From Bacillota bacterium (GTDB lineage Bacteria > Bacillota > Clostridia > Christensenellales > UBA1242), in NCBI GenBank assembly GCA_009780625.1, contig WQZR01000033.1, forward strand, positions 1-10,067: a stretch of DNA of 10,067 nucleotides, in the 5' to 3' direction. Under the pieces are notes generated by a model that worked only from the letters and a program-made list of their open reading frames with translations, did no database searches and was not told the origin of the DNA. Position numbers and translations under genes: made by a program. Numbering within the stretch: the first letter of the stretch is position 1; every line of letters starts with the position of its first letter. Below, piece after piece: positions 5,993-10,067 of the stretch.

Positions 5993-7243
5993 TTATAATG
6001 CATTTGTAAGTGTTCCGTTAAGCGTATGCGGTGTCACATTGCTTGGTATGGCTATTCCATGTGAACCTGCAGTTCCGTTTGAGCCGCCGATTCCTAGGCC
6101 TGAAGAGCCTCTCCAAAGAGCACCGCCACTTCCTCCTGTTCCAAGCAATCCAACAACTTTGCCTTCAATATTCATGTTAATGTTTGCCGCATCAATTCCG
6201 TTGCCACCATTTCCTCCTCTGCCACCGTTTGTTGCAGAAATGTTCAACCCACCTCCAACAGCACCACCTCGCCCACCAACTCCACCATTTCCACCTCTAA
6301 GAACCAAGGTTCCTTCTCCTTCAAAATATAGGTTTTCTGCACTTATTGCAGTTCCGCCGTGCCCTGCAGGTCTTCCAGTAGACTGAGAGTTTCCTGTTCC
6401 GCCTGTTCCACCCGCACCACCTGTTAGAGAGTTTTGGCCACTTCCAGAACTGATTATCGTAAGTTCAGGTATTCTTCCAGAGCCTAGATATTGAATAACA
6501 GAAGCCCCATCTCCTCCAGCGACACCAGTTGTTCCATTCGCACCTCTTTGTCCAACTGCCGCAACATCGATAAGCTCAACAATAAGCGGAGTTATTCTTT
6601 CATCAACCCTAATTTGAACGTTCGTATATGTAGTACCCAGTTCACCTGTGATTATAAGCATGTCTGTTGTGTCTGCCACACCAACAATTGAATCTGAGGT
6701 TATATTAAGATTTTGCACAACAAGCGCGCGTGTTGTTTTGTTTGTAACCACAACCTTTCTGCTTGTTCCAGAAAAATTTTGGGCAATTATTGAAATTTCT
6801 CTATCGGCAAATCTTTTTGGAACAATAAAATGTGTGCCTGTTGTTTCATGAATTTTTGTGGTTCCGGCATAAATGCTATAGCTTCTTGCAGCCGATGCTT
6901 CACTCCATGTCAAAAGTCTATTTTCCATCTTTAAGTCCTTTGGCACCAAAACTGCTGGCAGCATCAAGAACCAAAGAAGAAGAAAAGTAGTAACCAGCAA
7001 CACAGCTCCACTGGTGAACAAGGTCGGCTTAACCCACTTCGTGTTTCTAACCTTAACAGCGGCAACCATTGGCACTGGTTTAGGCAACACATCCTTATAG
7101 CTATCCTTTGTTGTGAAGTTCTCTATTTGAGCTTCAGTAAAAAATCTTGTTCCACAATGGGTGCATTTAACTTTTTTTGTTCCCTGAACAAATTCAATTT
7201 CTCCGCGGCACGATTCGCATCTGCCTTTTGTTAAATTTTTCAT
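5993..7243 (-). CDS. Membrane protein with N-terminal zinc ribbon and external Gly-rich repeat domain
   Basis: 416 residues from the chosen ATG. The N-terminus has a zinc ribbon (C9-x2-C12, CESC; C27-x2-C30, CTHC). One hydrophobic helix spans about 74-100 (LFTSGAVLLVTTFLLLWFLM). A region with an FN3-like start (LTWSEASAARSYSIYAG, about 111-127) and beta-rich sequence extends to about 230. From about 234 to 403 there is a Gly-rich domain with GGxGGxG-like runs alternating with strand segments (LYFEGEGTLVLRGG, INMNIEGKVVGLLGTGG), resembling PE_PGRS/beta-helix type surface regions. Topology is probably zinc ribbon inside, repeats outside. The reading frame is open up to 7309, but a TATAAT lies at 7250-7255, six bases before the chosen ATG, and the longer form would overlap the preceding gene, so Met at 7243 is preferred. 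No ribosome binding site: likely leaderless. Function unknown; surface adhesion or wall association is possible. Confidence 0.85.
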   Translation of the reverse strand: MKNLTKGRCESCRGEIEFVQGTKKVKCTHCGTRFFTEAQIENFTTKDSYKDVLPKPVPMVAAVKVRNTKWVKPTLFTSGAVLLVTTFLLLWFLMLPAVLVPKDLKMENRLLTWSEASAARSYSIYAGTTKIHETTGTHFIVPKRFADREISIIAQNFSGTSRKVVVTNKTTRALVVQNLNITSDSIVGVADTTDMLIITGELGTTYTNVQIRVDERITPLIVELIDVAAVGQRGANGTTGVAGGDGASVIQYLGSGRIPELTIISSGSGQNSLTGGAGGTGGTGNSQSTGRPAGHGGTAISAENLYFEGEGTLVLRGGNGGVGGRGGAVGGGLNISATNGGRGGNGGNGIDAANINMNIEGKVVGLLGTGGSGGALWRGSSGLGIGGSNGTAGSHGIAIPSNVTPHTLNGTLTNAL

Positions 7244-7249
7244 AAAAAC

Positions 7250-7278
7250 ATTATACCACAAAAATATATATTTTTCGA
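7250..7278 (-). promoter_or_regulatory. Promoter of the Gly-rich membrane protein, leaderless geometry
   Basis: Minus strand: TCGAAA (7278-7273, 4 of 6), 17-base spacer ending in the TGG extension, perfect TATAAT (7255-7250), then six bases (GTTTTT) and the ATG. This fixes the start at 7243 and leaves no room for a ribosome binding site. Confidence 0.72.
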
Positions 7279-7581
7279 CTAGTCCGCTGGAAAATATCCC
7301 CTGTTCCAATTTTCGAAATGAATTGCATTCATTGTTTCTTCGAGCAGTTTGTCATTTGTTGCAAGCCCTTCCACCTTCACTCTATATTGACGTTCAAGTG
7401 CACAAAGCGGCTTTGTTTTGACATATCCTGTTATTTGTTGTTTTGCAATATATTCAAACAACCCAGTGCACATTTTTTTGTGTGTTTGAAACAGACATCT
7501 GCTGCAACCCATTGCGGTCTTTTCTAAATCGTCTGCAATTTTTCTTTGAACCAATTTTATTTGTTCTTCTCTTTCATCCAT
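7279..7581 (-). CDS. Small four-cysteine protein, paralogue A (100 aa)
   Basis: One of three adjacent paralogues of a family I do not recognise. A charged N-terminal helix (about 1-24, IKLVQRKIADDLEKTA) leads into GCSRC with Cys26 and Cys29, then Cys38 and a GLFEYIAKQQ helix, then Cys60, and a helical C-terminal part ending NRGYFPAD. The C-x2-C-x8-C-x21-C pattern suggests a bound metal or Fe-S cluster, but this is inference. The ATG follows GGGAGGT by about six bases, and that site lies directly after the stop of paralogue B, 11 bases upstream, so A and B are co-transcribed and probably translationally coupled. No terminator is evident after its stop at 7279, and the promoter of the Gly-rich gene starts there. 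Confidence 0.88.
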   Translation of the reverse strand: MDEREEQIKLVQRKIADDLEKTAMGCSRCLFQTHKKMCTGLFEYIAKQQITGYVKTKPLCALERQYRVKVEGLATNDKLLEETMNAIHFENWNRGYFPAD

Positions 7582-7592
7582 AGCGCACCTCC

Positions 7593-7877
7593 CTACAAGG
7601 TTCTCACACCTTCAGTTTGAATCTTTTTTGCATATCCGTGTGCTAGTTCTGGGTTTTCTTCTAACTCCAAAAGTTTGTCTTTATACATAGACTTTGTGCA
7701 GCACTCTAGTTCTTTTGGTTGGTTTCCTCGTTGCTTCTCGGCAACATATTTAAACAGGCCATCACAAAGTTTCAGGTTTGTTCGATATACACACTGACCA
7801 CAACCATTTGCTCTTTTTTCAAGTTCTTCTGCAATCTTTCTGTGTATGTCCGAAAGTGATACATGAATTTGTTCCAT
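7593..7877 (-). CDS. Small four-cysteine protein, paralogue B (94 aa)
   Basis: The second paralogue. From the chosen ATG, Cys26, Cys29, Cys38 and Cys60 fall in exactly the same register as in paralogue A, with an extra Cys59. Shared elements are the N-terminal helix (IHRKIAEELEKRANGC), the CDGLFKYVAEKQ core, and a helical C-terminal region, but its end (GVRTL) lacks the Y-F/Y-P tail of the other two. The frame is open to 7943, but a perfect AAGGAGG lies five bases before the ATG at 7877, and the promoter -10/-35 boxes (7906-7934) lie inside the longer form, so the short start is correct. It is first in a two-gene unit with paralogue A. Likely soluble; a metal-binding role is inferred from Cys spacing only. 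Confidence 0.88.
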   Translation of the reverse strand: MEQIHVSLSDIHRKIAEELEKRANGCGQCVYRTNLKLCDGLFKYVAEKQRGNQPKELECCTKSMYKDKLLELEENPELAHGYAKKIQTEGVRTL

Positions 7878-7905
7878 AACAGCCTCCTTTTCTTTTCTAT
7901 GCTTA

Positions 7906-7934
7906 ATTATACCGCGTATATGAATGGTAGTCAA
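7906..7934 (-). promoter_or_regulatory. Promoter of the paralogue B-A unit
   Basis: Minus strand: TTGACT (7934-7929, 5 of 6), 17-base spacer, perfect TATAAT (7911-7906). Near-consensus, with transcription starting about 7899 and a leader of about 22 bases holding AAGGAGG. It shares the GTATTGACT block and the exact spacing with the promoter of paralogue C at 8294-8322. Confidence 0.85.
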
Positions 7935-7950
7935 TACTAGCACACATTCA

Positions 7951-7972
7951 GAAAAAAGGCTCCTATGGAGCC
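7951..7972 (-). terminator. Rho-independent terminator of paralogue C that contains its stop codon
   Basis: Minus-strand stem GGCTCC (7972-7967), loop ATA, GGAGCC (7963-7958), then six T (7957-7952). The 5' arm encodes the last residues (Met-Ala-Pro) and the stop codon TAG (7965-7963) spans the loop and the first base of the 3' arm, so a terminating ribosome would sit on the hairpin. Confidence 0.85.
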
Positions 7973-8268
7973 ATTGGGTAATACTTTCTTTCGCCTCTGT
8001 CGTTAAGTCTGCTTATAATTGCATCAACCACTTCAGGTTTTTTGTCTAAATCTTTAACCGCTTCGTCGTATTGCTCTTCCACTGTGCATGGTGGCTTGAT
8101 TGATTTTTCGCCTAACTGCTTTCCTGCAACATAATTAAACAACCCACTGCAAAGTGCTGTTTGAATTCTTGCAACACACATTCCACAACCTGTTGCGCAC
8201 ATCTCAACTTGGTCTGCAATTGCTCTCTCTGCACGTTCTAGTCTTATTTTATTGATTTCTTGACTCAT
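7963..8268 (-). CDS. Small four-cysteine protein, paralogue C (101 aa)
   Basis: The third paralogue, transcribed separately. From the chosen start: an N-terminal helix (INKIRLERAERAIADQVEMC), GCGMC with Cys28 and Cys31, Cys40, the SGLFNYVAGKQ core, Cys61, and a helical C-terminus ending ERKYYPMAP, close to the NRGYFPAD end of paralogue A. An additional Cys24 precedes the motif. The frame is open to 8295, but AAGGAG lies seven bases before the ATG at 8268, and the TATAAT at 8294-8299 overlaps the longer start, so residue 10 of the longest form is the true first Met. It has its own near-consensus promoter and a terminator that includes its stop codon. Function unknown; likely a small metal-binding cytoplasmic protein. 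Confidence 0.88.
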   Translation of the reverse strand: MSQEINKIRLERAERAIADQVEMCATGCGMCVARIQTALCSGLFNYVAGKQLGEKSIKPPCTVEEQYDEAVKDLDKKPEVVDAIISRLNDRGERKYYPMAP

Positions 8269-8293
8269 ATTCAAACTCCTTAATATAACGCAC

Positions 8294-8322
8294 ATTATAG
8301 CCTAGAGTTCCAGCCAAGTCAA
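8294..8322 (-). promoter_or_regulatory. Promoter of paralogue C
   Basis: Minus strand: TTGACT (8322-8317, 5 of 6), 17-base spacer, perfect TATAAT (8299-8294). The -35 lies four bases from the T-run of the terminator of the preceding gene. The leader of about 20 bases contains AAGGAG. Confidence 0.85.
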
Positions 8323-8326
8323 TACC

Positions 8327-8348
8327 AAAAAAAGGCTTTCGCCTTTTT
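8327..8348 (-). terminator. Terminator of the DUF5664-type gene
   Basis: On the minus strand, AAAAAGGC-GAAA-GCC followed by seven T (8333-8327), immediately after the stop at 8350. The core GGCGAAAGCC with a GNRA loop is the same as in the tRNA-Gly terminator at 5965-5988. Confidence 0.85.
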
Positions 8349-8349
8349 G

Positions 8350-8856
8350 TTATTTTTTCTTATCTCCTGCAAGTCTTTCGAAAGGGATATTAACCATTTC
8401 TTTTCTGTTTTCCATTGTCCACATTGCGCCAAGCATGTTCCAGATAAACGCTCTGTCGTGCGGCTCGTCCACTTTTCCGTCTAGGTGTTGAAGCAAATGT
8501 CTTGTTCCGCTGTCGATATAACTGTGAAGTGGAATTCCCTTCTCCCAGTTTCTTTCGCCATATTTAAGTGCCCCTTGCTCGTAGTGTCTTGAAACATCAA
8601 TCATCGATTCGCAAAGAGTGAACTTTGTGTGATTTTTCACAAACACTCTGATTGCTTCTGCCAAAAATTCTGGGTTTCCGCTTTTCATAAATTTATCAAC
8701 TTGAGCCAAAACTCCATTGGCATCAATTTTTCCTAGTGCCATACCTACTTCCTTTAGTGGCATAAGGTCGCATCTGCCTTTGCCCATTTGAATATCTCTA
8801 ACTGCGCCGGTGTTGAATTCTCTTCTTGCACCGCTGTCTTTAATAATTTTTTCCAT
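8350..8856 (-). CDS. DUF5664-type dATP/dGTP diphosphohydrolase-like protein (168 aa)
   Basis: I recognise the phage-associated family annotated as DUF5664 or 'dATP/dGTP diphosphohydrolase, N-terminal'. Signatures are GARREFNTGAVRDIQMGKGR with CDLMPL right after it (about 9-33), HYEQGALKYGERNWEKGIP (91-109) and RHLLQHLDGKVDEPH (119-133) followed by FIWNMLGAMWT. The fold is expected to be all-helical and MazG-like, and phage members supply deoxynucleoside monophosphates for modified genomes. Activity here is unproven. Residues about 42-85 are a less familiar insertion-like segment. The frame allows an ATG at 8871, but that codon sits directly on the promoter (its next two codons are the TATAAT), so the Met at 8856 is chosen. 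The ATG is six bases after the -10, with only a GGA and no proper ribosome binding site, so likely leaderless. Phage ancestry is plausible. Confidence 0.85.
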   Translation of the reverse strand: MEKIIKDSGARREFNTGAVRDIQMGKGRCDLMPLKEVGMALGKIDANGVLAQVDKFMKSGNPEFLAEAIRVFVKNHTKFTLCESMIDVSRHYEQGALKYGERNWEKGIPLHSYIDSGTRHLLQHLDGKVDEPHDRAFIWNMLGAMWTMENRKEMVNIPFERLAGDKKK

Positions 8857-8862
8857 GATTCC

Positions 8863-8890
8863 ATTATACATGAAAAAAAGTGTTTTGCAA
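8863..8890 (-). promoter_or_regulatory. Promoter of the DUF5664-type gene, leaderless geometry, nested in a terminator
   Basis: Minus strand: TTGCAA (8890-8885, 4 of 6), 16-base spacer, perfect TATAAT (8868-8863), then six bases (GGAATC) and the ATG. The -35 is the loop and first stem bases of the MazG-gene terminator, and the spacer contains that terminator's T-run. Confidence 0.65.
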
Positions 8891-8896
8891 CACTTT
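8872..8896 (-). terminator. Terminator of the MazG-like gene
   Basis: Minus-strand stem AAAGTGTT (8896-8889), loop GCAA (a GNRA loop), AACACTTT (8884-8877), continuing into a T-run to 8873. It begins four bases after the stop at 8901 and overlaps the next promoter. Confidence 0.85.
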
Positions 8897-8900
8897 CTTT

Positions 8901-9206
8901 TTAGCCTTCAATCTTTGTAGCCCTGCCCTCAGAGTCCACGATATATTTCCTCTTACCATTCTTTTCAATTTTTTTAATCACTTCTTCTTCGAGGCTATAT
9001 CCAGTCATTTCTGCTAGACCCATAAGATATATGCACACATCAGCAAGTTCTTCGCCCAAATCATCTTTCTTTTTCATATATGCCGTGATTGCCTCGCCAA
9101 GTTCGCCAGCGGTATAGCAAAACTCCTTATGAACATCTGTGGTGTTAAAACCCTTATCAACTTTATTCTTCCATACAACCTTTTGCATTTCGCCTAATGT
9201 TTTCAT
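8901..9206 (-). CDS. MazG-like nucleotide pyrophosphohydrolase (101 aa)
   Basis: A single-domain member of the all-alpha NTP pyrophosphatase superfamily, which converts (d)NTPs to (d)NMPs and pyrophosphate and may cleanse the pool of unusual nucleotides. The metal-binding EExxE...ExxD pattern appears as CYTAGELGEAI (Glu35, Glu38) and DLGEELADVCIYL (Glu52-Glu53, Asp56). The usual final helix region ends with EKNGKRKY. About 100 residues is normal for this type. AAAGG lies some ten bases before the ATG. It follows the small Cys protein gene by 14 bases, so they share a transcript, and a strong terminator comes four bases after its stop. Substrate preference cannot be read from the sequence. Confidence 0.88.
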   Translation of the reverse strand: MKTLGEMQKVVWKNKVDKGFNTTDVHKEFCYTAGELGEAITAYMKKKDDLGEELADVCIYLMGLAEMTGYSLEEEVIKKIEKNGKRKYIVDSEGRATKIEG

Positions 9207-9220
9207 TTTGTTTTTACCTT

Positions 9221-9454
9221 TTACTTACGTGTAACTTCTTTAACTTTTCCACATTTATTGCATTTGCATTTTATTGCTCTTACAGCTGTGAATGCTGTTC
9301 CAGAAATAACTGAGTGTTCTTGTTTCTTGTCTGTTTTTGATTCTAGTTCATCCATTTCTTCGCCACAACAAACCGCAACAGATGGGTGCTTCAAATATTC
9401 TTCTTTAGACACTTCATTTCCGCGAATAAAATACTTATATTTCATATTAGTCAT
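9221..9454 (-). CDS. Small Cys-containing protein, possibly zinc-binding (77 aa)
   Basis: I do not recognise the family. The protein has a short N-terminal segment (NMKYKYFIRGNEVSKEEYLK), a central Cys pair in VAVCCGEEMDEL, and near the C-terminus IKCKCNKCGKVKEVTRK with C-x-C-x2-C, the classic rubredoxin-knuckle-like half of a zinc ribbon. With CC it could give a complete four-ligand site. The longest frame begins at a GTG at 9460, but the AAAGGAGG (9462-9469) abuts that GTG, while the ATG at 9454 is seven bases away, so 9454 is the better start. It is followed 14 bases later by the MazG-like gene. A -10 box lies within the end of the upstream glycosylase gene. Confidence 0.78.
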   Translation of the reverse strand: MTNMKYKYFIRGNEVSKEEYLKHPSVAVCCGEEMDELESKTDKKQEHSVISGTAFTAVRAIKCKCNKCGKVKEVTRK

Positions 9455-9487
9455 TTTCACACCTCCTTTCGTTTAGTCTTAGTTAAG

Positions 9488-9496
9488 ATTATATCA
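9488..9496 (-). promoter_or_regulatory. Extended -10 promoter overlapping the ogg stop codon
   Basis: Minus-strand TGA followed by a perfect TATAAT. These bases encode the last residues (Met-Ile) and stop codon of the glycosylase gene. No good -35 is visible. Transcription would start near 9481 with about 27 bases of leader containing AAAGGAGG, allowing separate expression of the two downstream genes. Confidence 0.55.
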
Positions 9497-10067
9497 TAAG
9501 ATTTCTTTTATAGTGATAGAAGCATTGCTGCACATATCCAGAATGCTCTCCAAACAGTTTTTCAAAATAAGCACTAATCTGAGTTGCGTCCAACTCTTCA
9601 GTCATTTTAAAATGGTCGTTATAAACCTTTTCTATCCAAATGTCAGTTGGGAAAACATCACCTCTATGAAGCCCAAACAAAAGAATGCAATCGGCAACTT
9701 TTCGCCCAACACCCTGAAGTTTCATAAGTTCTTTTCTTGCAACTTGTGTTGAAAGTTTTTTCAGCCTTTCTTCGTATGCTGTGCTATAGCCTGTTGGATT
9801 TTCTTCCTGTGCTGCAATCTCCCTGATTGTTGCAACCAAATATCTTGCTCTATACCCCGCACCGTATGCCTTAAACTCTTCTTCTTTTATTTTCAAAAGT
9901 CTGTCCAGAGTTGGAAAAGCATAGTAGCCATCAAGTTTTTCGCCGTGGTTATATGTAATCTTTTTAAGCGTTTTTCTAATTCTTGGAATGTTGTTGTTTG
10001 CTGAGATTATAAAACTGATTGTCATCTCCAAAAAGTTTTGTTTAAGCATTCTAATTCCCTGTCCAGA
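9489..10067 (-). CDS. ogg: 8-oxoguanine DNA glycosylase/AP lyase, C-terminal part (cut by window edge)
   Basis: Ogg excises 8-oxoguanine paired with cytosine and nicks the resulting abasic site. The visible 192 residues begin SGQGIRMLKQNFLEMTISFI, with FIISANNNIPRI (about 19-30 of the visible part), the AYGAGYRARYL segment, and the helix-hairpin-helix LQGVGRKVADCILLFGL. The Schiff-base lysine is the Lys of GVGRK (about 123 visible), and the catalytic Asp is in FPTDIWIE (about 142), 19 residues later, as in human OGG1 (Lys249/Asp268). The first Met inside the window is not the start: the frame stays open to the edge and the sequence before it (GIR) belongs to the family, so the N-terminal domain lies outside. 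It heads the stretch leading to the small Cys protein and MazG-like genes, consistent with oxidised-nucleotide handling. Confidence 0.92.
   Translation of the reverse strand, partial: SGQGIRMLKQNFLEMTISFIISANNNIPRIRKTLKKITYNHGEKLDGYYAFPTLDRLLKIKEEEFKAYGAGYRARYLVATIREIAAQEENPTGYSTAYEERLKKLSTQVARKELMKLQGVGRKVADCILLFGLHRGDVFPTDIWIEKVYNDHFKMTEELDATQISAYFEKLFGEHSGYVQQCFYHYKRNLMI

Noticed and set aside
6301..6345. ENLYFEG stretch in the Gly-rich protein resembling a viral protease site
   Set aside because: The TEV-type site requires Gln before the cut; here it is Glu, and the match is within a natural strand of the repeat domain, so it is a coincidence and not a cloning tag.
6039..6386. Proline-rich open frame on the plus strand
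   Set aside because: It is the antisense of the Gly-rich repeats (GGN codons read as CC-rich), has no promoter or ribosome binding site, and the minus-strand protein has domain structure.
7244..7309. Longer N-terminus for the Gly-rich protein
   Set aside because: It would place translation through the TATAAT box and 31 bases into the end of the preceding gene; the family-like zinc ribbon begins just after the shorter start.
7878..7943. Longer N-terminus for paralogue B
   Set aside because: The extra 22 residues cover the promoter -10/-35 region, whereas a perfect ribosome binding site precedes the shorter start and restores Cys register with paralogue A.
8857..8871. Upstream ATG for the DUF5664-type protein
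   Set aside because: Its second and third codons are the TATAAT box itself, so the codon would not be in the transcript from this promoter.
8350..9206. Phage-type diaminopurine (Z-genome) synthesis cluster
   Set aside because: A DUF5664-type protein and a MazG-like enzyme are present, but no PurZ-like adenylosuccinate synthetase or phage structural gene is visible; these hydrolases also occur alone in chromosomes.
1..10067. CRISPR array, insertion sequence or attachment site
   Set aside because: No regularly spaced direct repeats, terminal inverted repeats with a transposase, integrase gene, or duplicated tRNA 3' end were seen.

Overview
The window looks like chromosomal DNA from a low-GC Gram-positive bacterium, most likely an uncultured, probably host-associated Clostridia/Bacilli-type Firmicute. 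This is inferred from the AT-rich sequence, consensus sigma-A type promoters, AGGAGG-type ribosome binding sites, a YtqB/MnmM-type tRNA methyltransferase, a clostridial/archaeal-like Ogg, and many small proteins of no known family. I cannot name a genus. Gene density is very high: no stretch over 300 bases lacks a gene, and every gene except one small membrane protein and a tRNA is on the minus strand. There are no IS elements, CRISPR arrays or complete prophage modules.

Layout, low to high coordinate (minus-strand genes are transcribed right to left). 1-2092: lysS, a 56-residue ORF of unknown function, and rsgA (cut by the window edge), driven by a good promoter in front of lysS. 2107-3716: an N-terminal PIN-domain nuclease with a long coiled-coil tail, followed by a 143-residue charged helical protein and a terminator. 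3735-5295: mnmM and a 276-residue coiled-coil protein with a Gly/Pro tail. 5302-5988: on the plus strand, a two-TM, winged-helix-like, zinc-ribbon protein, then tRNA-Gly(GCC) with its own promoter and terminator. 5993-7278: a membrane protein with an N-terminal zinc ribbon and an external Gly-rich repeat domain. 7279-8322: three tandem paralogues of a small four-cysteine protein in two transcription units. 8327-10067: a DUF5664-type (dATP/dGTP diphosphohydrolase-like) protein, a MazG-like pyrophosphohydrolase, a small Cys protein, and an 8-oxoguanine DNA glycosylase (cut by the window edge), which together suggest nucleotide-pool and DNA-damage housekeeping.

Two points stand out. First, five genes lack a Shine-Dalgarno sequence and have a -10 box, usually extended by TGn, ending just 5-6 bases before the ATG. 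Their mRNAs should be leaderless or nearly so, while the other genes have ordinary leaders with strong ribosome binding sites. Second, the three paralogues with Cys spacing C-x2-C-x8-C-x20/21-C and a C-G-L-F-x-Y-x-A-x-K/Q-Q core are a coherent small-protein family I do not recognise. Several ORF starts were moved downstream from the longest reading frame because the promoter or ribosome binding site placement excludes the longer form.
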